Positions 21,820 through 33,830 of a DNA stretch of 64,000 bases are shown here, piece after piece. Under the pieces are notes generated by a model. It worked only from the letters and a program-made list of their open reading frames with translations. It searched no databases and was not told the DNA's origin. The stretch lies in contig CAUYUJ010012703.1 in NCBI GenBank assembly GCA_963575745.1, positions 300,392 to 364,391 of the forward strand, in the 5' to 3' direction. Source of the DNA: Prorocentrum cordatum (taxonomy: Eukaryota; Sar; Dinophyceae; Prorocentrales; Prorocentraceae). The first letter of the stretch is position 1, and each line of letters opens with the position of its first letter. Position numbers and translations under genes: made by a program.

Positions 21820-24800
21820 GGGCCTCTTAGGGGCCCAAGAGTGCCCCAAGATTACCCAAGATGGCCTCAATATGGCCAAAGATCGCCTCAAGACGGCCCC
21901 AAGACGGCCCACGATGTCCCCAAGAGGCCCCCAAGACGGGCCCCAAAAGGACCCCAAGAGGGTGTCTTGAGGCTAACACTATAGGTTTTGGACAGATTTT
22001 GGCGTTCTCGCCTTTTTCAACTCTCGGGGGCCCATGTCGCCCCAAAAAGCCTCAACGATGGTCCCAAGACGGCCCCAGAGGCCTCCAAGAGGCTCTCGAG
22101 ACGGCCCAAGAGGGCCACAATATTGCCCAAAGAGGCCGCCAAGACGGTCCATGAGGCCCCCTAAGACGGCGAGGACTCCGCGAGAGCCCCCAAGGCGGCC
22201 CCGAGATGCCCCCCAGACGGCCTTCGAAGGGGCCAGACGGCGCAGGAGCGCCCCAAGACTGCCCAAGACGCCCACAAGAGGCCCCAAAGAGACCCACAAA
22301 AGGCTCCCAGAGGCCCCGAAGAAGCCTCCAAGAGACCGCCAAGAGACCCCCAAGATGCCCCCGAGATGCCCCAAGAAACCACCAAGATGCCCGCGGAAGT
22401 GTATACGAATGGCGCGTTGTTGCTATGCCCATCGGAAGTGGAACTTGACGTTGCCTGGTGCTGACACGCGGTGAATGCTCAGTGCCTGTGTGGACATTCG
22501 CACGCTCGTCCCAGAGGTGGAACGGTGGGGGGCGCATCCGCCCCCTTGGCGCTGGCAACGCCCCGGGGCGGGCAGCACGACACGGCAGACCAGCGCGGCA
22601 TACGAGCAGGACAAACCACCCAACGCGCAGACTTTACGAGCTCTGGACGTGCACCCCGCGAAGCGAGAGGCATTCACGTTCCGAAGGAACGTGTTGCCGG
22701 AGGCAGGTCCGCGGATGCTGTAATGCAGCGAATCTAATGTATCCAACTATTGCACGATGCTACACCTTGCGTTGTTCTATATTATTATGTCTCCCCCTAA
22801 CGTCTATCTGGAGTCGAGCCGCATCCGTCGACCACTCCCAACCAAGCCTTTCTTGGCTTCAAAACCGAAGGCAAATCTATGATTTTGGCATCTTGGGCCT
22901 TTTGGGGGGCCCAAAGGGGGCCACGGCCTCGGGACGGCCCAAGATGGCCCCAAGAGGGTCCAAGAGGCCCTCAAGACGCTCCAAGGAGGCCCCAAGAGCA
23001 GCTCCAGAGGCCAAAAAACATTGACCCCCTGGGACTGGCAGCGCCCTGGGGCGGGCAGAACTTCGCGGCAAACGCGCAGGGCAAACCACCCGACGCCCAA
23101 TCTTCACGTGCTCCAGACGTGCACCCCGCGAAGCGGGAGGAATCCACGTTCCGGAAGGAACGTGTTGCCGGAGGCAGGTCGCGGAGCGGAAGCCCTAATG
23201 CAACGGTTCCCGCACATCCCAACATTGCGTAATTGCTACCGGGGGTCAAATGCGTACAAGAACCTAAAGAACATCAATGACTTGGGCCTCTTGGGGTCCA
23301 AAAGGGTTTCAAGACGGCCCAAGGTGGCCTCCAGACGGCCCCAAGAGGGCCCAAGCAGCTCCCAAGACGCTCCACAGGGGCCCCCGAGAGCTGCACCAGA
23401 GGCCAAAAACATTGCTTTTCCAGTGGGCTTTGCAATCTGTTCGCGTTCGAGTCTTTTTCGACACTCAAGGGCCCATGAGGGCCCGAGCAGCCTCTAAGAT
23501 GGCCCCAAGACGGCCCCCGAGGCTCCCAAGAGGGCGACAAGACGGCCCCAATATGTCCCAGTGGGGCCCCCCAAGACGGCTCAAGAGGCACCCGAAACGG
23601 CCCAAGATGACGCCAAGAGAGCCACAAGGCGCCCCCAAGACGGCCTCTGAAGGGGCCAGACGGCGCAAGAGCGCCCGAAGACAGCCCACGAGGCCGCCCC
23701 AAAGGACCCAAGAGGCCCCACAAGGGCCCCCAAAAGGCCCCCAAGACCGGCCAAGAAGCCTCCAAGAAACCACCAGGAGGCCTCCAAGAGGCTCCAAGAA
23801 ATCACCAAGACCCCCGCGGAATTGTATACGAATGGCGCATTGTCGCTGTGCTCATCGGAATTTGAACTTGACGTCGCCTTGTGCTGACACGCCATGAATG
23901 CCCACTGCCCTGGTGGACATTCGCACGCTCGGCCTGGCGCTGAAACGTTGGGGGGCGCATCCCCCCCCGTGGCATTGTCACCGCCCCGGGGCGGGCAGAA
24001 CGACACGGCAGACGAGGAAGGCAAACCACCCAACGCCCAATCTTTCGTGCTCTGGACGTGCACCCCGCGAAGCGAGAGGCATCCACGTCCGGAATGAACG
24101 TGTTGCCGGAGGCAGGTCAGCGGAGGCGATAATGCAACGTATCCAGTGAATCCACTTATTGCATGGTGATGGTATTCTTTGTATTCTTTTGTCTTCCCCC
24201 CTAACGCCTCCTGGAGTCGCACCACATTCATCGACCACTCCCAACCAAGCCTTTCGAGGCCTCAAAAAGCATAGGAAAATCTAGTATTTGGGCATCTCAA
24301 GCCTCTTGAGGGTCCAAGAGGGCCTCAAGACGGCTCAAGATGGCTTCGCGACAGTCCGCCCTAAGACGGCCCAAGCTGTCCCCAAGACGGCCCAAGAGGC
24401 CCCCAAGACGCTCCAAGGGGGCTGCTCCAGAGGACAAAACTATTGCTTTTCCAACGGGTTTTGCAGTCTTTTCGCGTTCTCGCCTTTTTCGACGCTCGGG
24501 GGCCCATGAGGGCCCAAGCAGCCTCCAGGATGGCCCCCAGACGGCCCCAGAGGGCCCAAAGACGGCTCCAAGATGTCCTAAAGAGGTTCCCAGGACGGCC
24601 AGACAACGCAAGCGCGCCCCAAAGAGACCCACGAGGTCCCCAAAAGGCTCCAAGAGGCCATCAAAAAGCCTCAAAGAGGCCCCCGAGAAGCCCCCAAACG
24701 GCCCCAAGAAACCACAAAGACATCCGCGGAATCGTATACGAATGGCGCGTTGTTGCCATGTGCTGACACGCGGTGAATGCCCATTGCCTTCGTGGACATT

Positions 24801-25700
24801 TGCACGCTCGTCTTGGCGAAGAAACGGGGGGGGGCGCATCCGCCCCCCGTGGGCAGCGCCTTAGGGCGGGCAGAACGACACGGCAGACCATCGCGGCTGA
24901 CGAGCAAGGCAAGCCACCCAAAGCCCAATCTTTACGTGCTCCGGACGTGCACCCCGCGAAGCGAGAGGAGTCAAACTGGTAGCCAAGGAGCTTGGTTTTG
25001 CAAGATTTTCGCGTTCTCGCCTTTTCCGACACTCGGGGGCCCATGACGGCCCAAGCAGCTTCCAAGATGACCCCAAGACGGTCCCAGAGGCCGCAAGAGG
25101 GCCCCGAGACGGCTCTGGAGGGCCCCAAGATGTCCCAGTGGGGCCCCCCAAGACGGCTCAAGAGGCACCCGAAACGGCCCAAGATGACGCCAAGAGAGCC
25201 ATAAGGCGGCCCCGAGAGGCCCCCAAGACGGCCTCCGAAGAGGCCAGACGGCGCAATAGCGCCCCCAAACGGCCCAAGACGCCCGCAAGAGGTCCCAAAG
25301 AGGCCCACAAGAGGCCCCCAAGGGCATCCAACAAGCCTCCAAGACGCCCCCAAGAAGCCCCCAAACGGCCCCAAGAAACCACAAAGACATCCGCGGAATC
25401 GTATAGGTATGGCGCGTTGTTGCTGTGCTCAACGGAATTTGAACTTGGCGTTGCCTTGTGCTGACACGCGGTGAACGCCCATTGCACTCGTGAACGTTTG
25501 CACGCTGGTCCCGGCGCTGAAACGGGGGAGGCGCATCCGTCCCCTGTGGCGCTGGCAGCGCCCCGGGGCGGGCAGAACGACACGCCAGATCTTCGCGGCA
25601 GACGAGCAGGGCAGACCACCCAACGCCCAATCTTTACGTGCTCCGGACGTGCACCCCGCGAAGCGAGAGGAATCAAACTGGTAGCCAAGGAGCTGCGTTG
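21820..25700 (+). repeat. Head-to-tail array of K modules alternating with R arrays
   Basis: Five K modules occur at about 22395-22735, 23030-23235, 23825-24170, 24738-24990 and 25395-25700. The fullest contain GCGCGTTGTTGC, a CTGACACGC(G)GTGAATG box, ATCCGCCCCC, GCGCCCCGGGGCGGGCAG, ACGTGCACCCCGCGAAGCG and a hairpin CACGTTCC-GGAA-GGAACGTG. The second lacks its 5' half. Between modules lie R-type arrays with the punctuating box TTCGCGTTCTCGCCTTTTTC (near 21990, 23440, 24465 and 25005). The last two modules end in AATCAAACTGGTAGCCAAGG instead of the hairpin. That sequence is shared with the edge of the exon at 25684. All ORFs inside are repeat translations. Confidence 0.7.
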
Positions 25701-26142
25701 CCGCCTTCTCCTCCTCCGCTTCCCACGCCTTCGTTCCATCATCCTTGAACAACCAATTCAGTTTGTGATTGGCTTGCGATGCCTTAATCTTATCCTTGAA
25801 CTTGAACACTTGAATTACAAGGTCTATTGGCGAATCAGTCGTGTTTTTATTCTCTGGCATTCTAAGGCCGAGGCGCGTGTGCAACTCTGGCCAATCCATT
25901 GCGCGTGCCGCGACGCACTCGCGGACTAAGAGCTCCTTCTCCACGCCGAGGTCTGTTTTGCCGGGGAAATGCATGGACTCCAGCTCCTGCTCCTTCTTGT
26001 CCACGAGGTGAGCCGTCTCGTGCACGTGCCGGTGCGACGCAAGGATTTGCTCCTCAGCCTGCGCGACGCGGCGCGACCAGACCTGGTGCACGCACACGGA
26101 CACCACCCAGGCGAAACGCAAGAAAATGCGTGGCTGCACCAT
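25684..26142 (-). CDS. Secreted or membrane-targeted protein, 5' exon with signal peptide (unknown family)
   Basis: The ATG at 26140-26142 opens about 153 codons of convincing protein. Residues 1-23 (MVQPRIFLRFAWVVSVCVHQ...) have the basic-hydrophobic pattern of a signal peptide. About 28-60 is charged and likely coiled-coil (AEEQILASHRHVHETAHLVD, KKEQELESMH). Then come VEKELLVRECVAARAMDWPE and a Lys-rich section KFKDKIKASQANHKLNWLFK. The reading runs to EEEKAATQLLGYQF and then enters the K-module repeat, where the coding signal stops. The 3' edge of the exon must therefore be at or just beyond 25684. A GT that could serve as donor occurs within the K module (GGGGTGCACGTCC, minus strand). The nearest downstream coding on this strand is 19748-18713. 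Function unknown. The start is chosen because it precedes the signal peptide. Confidence 0.65.
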
Positions 26143-27015
26143 GGCTCAAAATGCAATCGGGAGAGATCCGACCCAAAGCGACGCCGAACGCGCCAGGTAG
26201 GTTCAACAAACCACCATTTGGTAAACTTCGGCCGATGGCTACGTACCTACGGGAAGGCGGACGAGGAGCAATGATCGAAGGCAGATGAACGGTCGCCGGA
26301 GGGCTGGGTGAACCACTCCATGTTCGCCCAAAGTCGTTCCCTGGCCTCCTCTCGGGCACCCACCGTGCTGACCCGTCTCTCGAGCTGCGTCCAGCCCTGG
26401 CCGCGCGGGGGGCCGCCGTGCCCTCCCGAAGGACCCCCCCCAGGAACACCGAGCGCAGAGGCCAGCGGGAAGCGGGCGACTTGCTCCGGCGGGGGGGCCT
26501 TCGGACCCCTGCCGAGCAGCCGCGCCAGGCGATCCCGCGGGGCGGGCCCGGGAGCGCTCGCACTCCTGCCGCCCGAAGCGCGCCGCCTGAGGCTCCCGGC
26601 AGGCACTCCATGTGGGCTAGGCAGCAGCTGCGCAGAAGACATCACTCAGACAATGCTTGCACCTGCGAGCGTTTTTTTGATTCGGCGTCTCGACATTGGG
26701 CGGAAAGGGGGTGGGGGGAAGTGGGGGGTGTCTGGCTCTGGACCTCTACTCAATGCGTCTGTTTGCAGCAGTGGGCCCCATGGGGGAGACTCCCCCTGCT
26801 CGAAACAGGCGCCAAAAAACAGCCAAGATCTACTCCATGGGAGCGGGGGGGAGGGGGTGGTTCGAGGGCCCGCGCCGATCGGTAGAACGATGAGTAAAAA
26901 CAGATCACCTTACGGTCAGAGGGGTCCGTTTAGTGTTAGTCGGTCGACCACTGGTCATACACGCTGAACCCACTGACGGCCTAGCGTGTGCATGCGTTGG
27001 TGTCGCTTAGCGTGT
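26143..27015. other. Upstream region of the minus-strand exon; no gene supported
   Basis: 5' flank of the signal-peptide exon, GC-rich at 26380-26600. Within it, 26660-26800 is a repeat shared in reverse with 53115-53240 (GGACCTCTACT, ATGCGTCTGTTTGCA, CGACATTGGGCGGAA). Confidence 0.4.
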
Positions 27016-27019
27016 ACCT

Positions 27020-29395
27020 AGCTCCCCAGTGGCAAGAGAGGCCCAGAACGGCTCGAGAATGTGCCCAGACGGCTCAGGACAGCCTCAGTAGCCGCAGAAC
27101 GGCCCAGGACCTCCAAGAAGGCCCGAGGTTGCACCAAAAGAGCCCCTCGAGAGGCCGGGGACCGCCCGAGGGGCCCGTTGGTACAGGTGAGATTCGCGCC
27201 CCCGAGGCCATGATCCCTCATAAATTATTCAATGTTCGCGTCCCCGAGGCCACTCACTTTTTTACATTACGCAATTATTGCGTCCCCGAGGCAACAAGCC
27301 CTTGCAAATTACGCAATCTTCGCGTCCAGGAAGCCGTACACCTTCGCAAACTACTTCATGTTCGCATTGCCGAGGTCAAAGAGTGCTCCAAGGCGCTCGA
27401 AGATGGTTCCAAGACGGCCCAAGAGGGTCCAAAGAGGCCCCAAGAGCGCTCCAATGTGCTTCCCGAGAGAGCCCTAAGAGGCCAACATCGTAGATTTTAT
27501 GGAGGTCTTTGAAGGAGTTGGGCCTTCTCACATTTTCGGCTTTCCGACGCTCCAAGACGGCTCAAGACGCTCCCAAGACCGCCCCAAGGCAGCCCAAGAC
27601 GCCTCCAAGAGGGCCCCACGACGGCCCAAGATGGCTCCAAGATGACCCAAGAAGCGCTCAAGACGGCCCAAGAGGGCCCCAAGACGGCTCCAAGAGGGGC
27701 CCAAGCAGCGGACAACGAACAGAACATTCGATATTTGCCCCCTGCAGGAGGCCCCACGAGACGCCTAGAGGCCCCAAGAGGCCCCAAGAAGCGCCCAAGA
27801 CGCGCCCAAGAAGCCTCCAAGAGGCCCAAAAGATCTGCCACGAGGCCCCAAGAGGCCCCCAAGAGGCGCCCAAACCGCCTCCAGGAGGCCCCCGAGAGGC
27901 TCCCCACGCCACCCCAACACAAGACAAGAGGCCTCAGACCCACAACCCAGGCACAGTGGCGGGATGGGCCGAAGGCCACTGGGATCCGCCGCCCCCTGTT
28001 GGCTTGCCACAGGGGTGCCTGGCGTGCTGGATCCTTTCGGTTTTGTTTTGGTTCTTTTTCCAAAAGAACTCTCCCCTGGGAAGGGACTGGAAGGCACCCA
28101 ATTTGCAGAATTTGTTTCCCATGACGGTTCAAGATGGGTTTCAAGACCGCCAATATGGCCTCCAAGATGGCCTCCAAGACGGCTAAGATGGCCCTAAGAT
28201 GCCTCCAAGACGGCCCAAGATGCCTCCAAAACGGCCCAAGATAGCCCCAAGATGGCCCAAGACGGCCTAAGAGGCTTTCAAGAGGCCTCCAAGACGGCCA
28301 AAGAGGCCTCCACGTCTCCAGGAAGACTCGAAGAGACCCAAATCATTGATTTTCCTCAGGTTTTTTCTTTCGGCTTTCCGACGGCCCGAGACGGCCCAAG
28401 AGCCCCCAATGATCGTCCCAAGGTCGCCCCAAAGGCCTCCAAAATGGCCCCAGAACGGCCCAAGAGGCCGCCAAGACCGGCCCAGGAGGGCCTCCAAGAC
28501 TGCCCTGGAGCACCCCAAGACGGCCCTGGGTCGACCCAGAGAGGCCCCCAAGACAGCTTCCGACGGCGTCAGACGGGCCAGGAGCCCACCAAGACGACCC
28601 AAGATGGCTCTAGGATGGCCTATGACGGCCCAAGAGGCCCCCAAGAGGCCTCCAAGACGGCCCAAGAGGCCTCCAAGAGGGGCCTCCAGGAAGGCCCGAA
28701 TATATCAAAATCGTAGATTTTCCAGTTGACGGATTTTGTCATTTGCGCCTTTCCGGCCTTCAGACGCCCCAAGACGGCCCACGAGACCAGAAAGATCGCC
28801 CAAGAGGCTTCCAGGATGGCCCCAGAACGGCCCGAGAGGCCCCCGAGACGGCCCCAACAGGGCCCCCCCAAGACGCCAAGATGGCCTCCAAGACGGCCCT
28901 GGAGCACCCCAGGAGGGTTTCAAGTCGGCCCAGAGAGGCCCTCAAGACGGCCTCCGACGGGCCAGGAATGCACTGAGACCGCCAGAAAGGCCCCCGAGAA
29001 GCCTCCAAGGCCCACAACAGGCCCAAGGAGGCCCCCGAGATGCCTCCAAGAGGCTCCCAGGAAGCTCCCAGGAGGCCCCAAGAGTGCCCCCAGAAGCTCC
29101 CAAGATGCCCCCTCCTCCTCCTCCTTCTCCTCCTCTCCTCCCCCTTCTCCTCCTCATCCTCCTTCTCTTCCTCCACCTTCTCCTCCTCCTCCTCCTCCTC
29201 CTCCTCCTCCTCCTCCTCCTCCTCCTCCTCCTCTTGATCTTCTCCGCCATCCTCCCCCAAGTGTTCCCCGAAGGGTTTCCACAACGGTTGGAGGAACTCA
29301 TGGTCAGATGGCTTGGCAGAGCTCTTGCCACAACGCTCGGCCACATGGGCGATTTTAAAAGGCAGGGGGCGGCGGTGATTCGTCTTCGATAACGC
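27020..29395 (+). repeat. R-rich composite segment, paralogue of 46855-49330
   Basis: Order: R arrays with punctuating boxes (27510, about 28370, 28730); a tail block at about 27940 (CAACCCAGGCACAGTGGCGG, GATGGGCCGAAGGCCA); a block with GGGTGCCTGGCGTGCTGG and TTGGTTCTTTTTCC (28010-28065); more R arrays; and a terminal block CGGCCACATGGGCG with GGCAGGGGGCGGCGGTGATT (29335-29380). It includes a (TCC)n tract at 29105-29235. The same blocks recur in order at 46.9-49.3 kb. Confidence 0.7.
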
Positions 29396-30959
29396 CAACG
29401 TCTCAGCATGCGCTGATGCCTCCTATCCGCCCCCGCATGATGTTCCCAGATGCGCCAAGGCAGCGCCGAGACGCACCGACGCGACTCTGATAGATCACAT
29501 TCTGATAGTGAGGAGGCCGGCGGCGGGGGGCGAAGCCCTTGCGGATAGATGCTAAAGAGCGCCAAGACGGCTCAGGACGGCTACAGTGGCCGCCCAGAAC
29601 AGCCCAAAACATTTGTTTTGATTCGCGGGTCGAGAGCGCACCTCTTCCAGTCGAAGCTAAGCGGGCCACGCGAAGCTTGAATTAACAAAGAGAGGGCGAA
29701 ATAATGAGAGGCCTCACGGTCAGGCCAGGAGGAGAACAGCCCAAGACAAGGAGGGCCCACAACCGAAGGGGGCCTCACACGAAAGGCCGGGGACGGCCCC
29801 AGAGAGCACCCTCCTGGTACGGGGGAACAGGGGGGGGGGGGAGCGGAAAGGGGCAGGTGCACGCTCCACGGAGCGAGGTCGAGTCGTTGCACGCCCTCCG
29901 AGGCCAGGACCCAGCGCAGCGCCCCTCCGAGCCCAGAGCCTCCCAAGAGGGCCCCAGGAGAGCCTCCAGACGGCCCAGTGGGGTCCTGAGGCGAGGCCCC
30001 CGAGGAGGGGAGGGGGCGGGGAGCGGGGGCAGGCGCGCACTCCGGGCAGGGGGTCCAGTGCACGCTCTCTGGGTCCTGGATCCGGCATGGCGATTCCTGC
30101 GCGGCACTCGCCACTCGACTCAAAACCAACACGCCGCGGAGGGGCCGCGGCAGCGGGCCCGACGGGCGGCGCGGAGGCGGGGAGCGCCTCACGCACGGGG
30201 GCGCGGCGACCTTCTGAGGCCGGACGGAGAGGGCCTCGCGCCACGGACGAACGCACGGTGGGAAACGTTTGGGGTCTTTCTGGCCTCTGGGGGCCCTCGC
30301 CACATCGTGGGGCCGTCAAGAAGCGACTCAGGTTGAAGAGCTCGCCCCTGGGAAGGGGTCCAGCTTCCAAGATTCCACGTGGCGGGCAAATGGCGACGGC
30401 GGGGGTCTGGGGATAGCGAGTCAACTCATGTGGCTGGTTTTCCAAGAGCTTCCAGGCACCGTAGGCTCCCATATATGTATTGGGGAAAATGCCTGGGCGG
30501 CGCAGCCGAAACCAGGAGCACGCAACAGACTTTGTTCTCTCCCCCTCTTCCTCCGATGCACGTTCTGGGGACCTTCCTGGAGCCACTTGTTCCACTCATG
30601 CGTCGATGCTGCGTCGAACGTCCGTAGACTTGAATCGAACTTGAATCAAGCAAGAGAGAGTCGAACTAGAATCGAACTATATTCGGACTAGAGATAACCA
30701 GAGCCGAGCAGATCCGTTGGGTGGGCCCCAGAAAAGTTCCGGATGAGGGCAACTCCGCTTAAAATGGATCCCTGGACCCCTCCCAAGGGTCCATCTGGTG
30801 GTGTCTTTCACCCCGGATCCGTTTTTCACGGTCTCTGGGGCCCGAAAGCCGCCCCCTCAGAGACCGAAGAAAAATGCAAACGCCTTTCAAGAACCCACGT
30901 CTCGAACCTGCTGCTGCTGTCCGGCAGCACGAGATAAGGAGAGAGAGAGAGAGAGAGGG
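29396..30959. other. GC-rich stretch without a supported gene
   Basis: Long minus-strand frames (for example 29581-30303) are Pro/Ser/Arg-rich with no motif. Reverse GP-family repeat lies at about 30255-30370. At 30630-30690 there are repeated AATCGAACT-type words. Confidence 0.35.
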
Positions 30960-31125
30960 AAGAGGAGGAGGAGGAGGAGGAGGAGGAGGAGGAGGAGGAG
31001 GAGGATGAGGAGGAGGAGGAGGAGGAGGAGGAGGAGGAGGAGGAGGAGGAGGGAGGAGGAGGGAGGAGGAGGGGAGGAGGAGGAGGAGGAGGAGGAGGAG
31101 AAGGAGGAGGAGGAGAGAGAGAGGA
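30960..31125. repeat. (GGA)n microsatellite
   Basis: Interrupted GGA triplets after a GA run (30938-30958). Confidence 0.95.
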
Positions 31126-31339
31126 CAGAGAAAGACAGGACAGAGGGCGGCGGCGGAGCGAGAGCCTGCCCGCCCACACGAGCACCTAATATTTCTCCAA
31201 TCCCCCCCGTCGTCCGACCGCAGCGGAGACGCGGCGACCTTTTGCGCCAACGGGGGGGGCGCCAGCGAGCGATCGTGCAGCCTGTTCTCGAGTGCCCGCG
31301 GATGTCGACCCCGTCGTCCACATGGCGACCATCATCCTT

Positions 31340-31500
31340 GACATCCTTTCGTGGCGAGAAAACCACGACGGAGGGTTTGTGCTCGTTTTCGGCCTGCGGG
31401 GGTCCTCAGCGGGCCCCAGGACCGTTCAAAAACGGCTCAGAGTGAAACGCTGGTCTCGGGGAAGGGGTCCAGATCTCTGGGGAGCCCCGTTGCGAAAAAA
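31340..31500 (-). repeat. GP family repeat, inverted copy
   Basis: On the minus strand it contains AACGGTCCTGGGGCCCGC, GCAGGCCGAAAACGAG and CCTCCGTCGTGGTTTTCTCG, colinear with 10535-10735. Confidence 0.6.
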
Positions 31501-31639
31501 AACAAGACGTCGGATGTCTGGATCGATCCATTGTTCACGGCGATCGCAGTCACACACAAATCGTAGGTTTCGGGATGACGGTAGCAGCGCTGCGGTGCAG
31601 CGCCATGTGGGCGCCCCGTGGCCAACATAGAATCTGGGA

Positions 31640-31772
31640 CTTCTCCTCGTCCTGCTCCTCCTTGTTCACCTCCTCCTCCTTTTCCTCCTCCTCGCCCTCC
31701 TCCTCTCCTCCTCCTCCTCCTTCTTCTCCTCCTCTCCTCCTCCTCCTTCTCCTCCTCATCCCCAGGAATCCT
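31640..31772. repeat. (TCC)n microsatellite
   Basis: Interrupted CTCCT triplets adjoining a forward GP copy at 31785-31935. Confidence 0.9.
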
Positions 31773-31784
31773 CCGCTGTGATTT

Positions 31785-31935
31785 TTGGACAACGTGGCTC
31801 CCTAGAGGTCTTGACCCCTTTCCCCAGAACCAGCCGAATCGTTTTGACGGTCCCGGGGCTTGCGGAGGGCCCCTGGAGGCCGAAAATGGACAACCCCCCC
31901 CGTTGTGATTCTTTCGAAGCGAGAGGATACCAAAG
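31785..31935 (+). repeat. GP family repeat, forward copy
   Basis: Contains CTAGAGGTCTTGACCC, TTTTGACGGTCCCGGGGC and GGGCCCCTGGAGGCCGAAAA. Confidence 0.6.
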
Positions 31936-33830
31936 TCCTCCTCCTCCATCCCCCTTCCTTATTGATAACTCCTCCCTGTCGCGCCCCGAGGCCGGTCGGA
32001 AGGGCGGGCCGGGCGTTTCGCCTCAAACTTCCTCACCGTTTATGATCCTGAAGCTGCAGGATTTGCTCGGATTTCACTGCTGGACGGCGGGCCGCTTTCA
32101 AAATGTGGCTCTCGCCTCAGCGCCGCGCACACTTTCACCCCCGCAGAAAGAAGACACGTGACATTTTCGAAGTGTGGCTCTCGCCTGAGCGCCGCGCACA
32201 CTCGTTAAAACATTGCAGAAACGTTTCCCGGATTGAGGGCGGGGCGCTTTTAAGATGTGGCTCTCGCCTCAACGCCGAGCACAGTGACCTGTAACATTAG
32301 CAAGAGTTTCGCGGATGGAGGGCGGCTCCTTTTCAAAATGTGGATCTCGCTTTAGCGCCGCGCACATCGTTTAAAACATTTCAAGGATTTTCACCGATGG
32401 ATGGCGGTTCTTTTTCAACATGTGATTTTCGCCTTCGCGCCGCGCACATTTGTTTCAAATGTTTGCAAGAGTTCCACAGAACGAAACTGGCTCCTTTTCA
32501 AAATGTGGCTCCCCCCTCAGCGCCTAGCATATTCATGTTTTGTAAACTTCCAAGAGCTTCACGACTGGAGGGCGGGTGGTTTTCAGCACGTGACTCTCGC
32601 CTTAGCGCTGGCGCGCATTTGTTCTAAGCGTTGGCAGCATCTTCCCGGGTTGAAGGCGGGCCGCTTTCGGAATGCGGCTCTCGCCTCAACGCCGCGCGCA
32701 CTCGCTTCAAACCATGGGAAAAAATTGCGGCCGCCCGGGCCGGGTGGGCCAACTGGGAGCCGGCGGTATACCGTCAACCAGGTTACCGCCGGGAGCCTCG
32801 TAGAGCTCTCTGCACGCGTGGCGCTGCTCGGACACACAGGGAGAAAGCTTTCTCGAGCATCAGCTGAAAAACTCGAAAATGCATTTTTCCGTTGTCATCC
32901 GAAGTCGGATGGCCCCGCCGTCTCTGAGCTGGCCTGCCCCCCATCGCTTCCCCCCCCCGGGCCCGCCGCCGATCACTGGGGGGCGGGGGGAGGGGGAGGA
33001 GGGGGAGGAGGGGGAGGAGCGAGGAGGAGGAGGAGGAGGAGGAGGAGGAGGAGGAGGAGGAGGAGGAGGAGGAGGAGGAGGAGGAGGAGGAGGAGGAGGA
33101 GGAGGAGGAGGAGGGGGAGGAGGAGGAGGAGGAGGAGGAGGAGGAGGAGGAGGGCGGGCCTCTCTCAAAGCGCGACCCCCGGTCGGAGCGCCGCGCGCAC
33201 TCCTTCTCCAGAAGTCGCGAGGAGCTCCACGGAGGGAGGGCGGGGGGCTCTTCAGAATGGAGCTCTCGCCGTGGCGTCGCGCGCGCTCGTCTTAACAGTT
33301 TGTGCAGCCGTGCTATCAAGGATTTCTCAAGGGGCCCTGGGGCACACAGAGAAGTACACACAGATACCAGAATTCCCCATGTTTTCCACATTTTCTGGAT
33401 TATTGTCTTCCCCCCCCCACTTCCCATATTTTCCCATCTTCTTTGGGGAATCGACGAGTCATTGTGTCTGTGTGTTTTTTTCCTCCTGGATTTCCAATGT
33501 TAGTGTCCCAGAAATGATGTTTTGGCTGTGTGTAGGTCTGTCAGGGCGAAGTTGTTAACGTTGATTCGCGGTGTTGCAGCCCAGGACTGGTGTTCGGGCG
33601 CGATTCAGGATCGTCAAGGCGCAACAGTAATGTTAATTCGCGGCATTGCAATCCCAGGAATGATGTTCTGGCGCGGCTCAGGACTTTCAAACGGTTGTCT
33701 TCCAACGGGGCACTTCCCTGTGCTAAAGAATCTTTGTAAGGGCCAATGAGGAGGGAACTTGGAGGGAGGGTTTACTGCAACATCGTTGATCAGTATTGGG
33801 TTTGCACTGGTCCTCCTCCTGAGTACCTGG
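31935..33830 (+). mobile_element. Composite satellite element S, forward copy with internal insertion
   Basis: Flank CGCGCCCCGAGGCCGG, then eight units of about 83 bp starting at 32102, 32171, 32254, 32336, 32419, 32502, 32588 and 32671 (each with TGTGGCTCTCGCC and GCGCCGCGCACA), and a degraded unit near 33255. A (GGA)n tract (33003-33153) and other sequence separate these from the 60-bp tandem at 33540-33700 (GTTGATTCGCGGTGTTGCAG, CAGGAATGATGTTCTGGCGC) and the end block GGAGGGAGGGTTTACTGCAA. It is colinear with 18175-17170 read in reverse, which lacks the 32.76-33.5 kb interior. Confidence 0.75.

Noticed and set aside
32401-33558. 385-codon plus-strand frame
   Set aside because: Translates the 83-bp satellite and a GGA tract. 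The repeated text LALAPRT-type is satellite periodicity, not a protein repeat with independent support.
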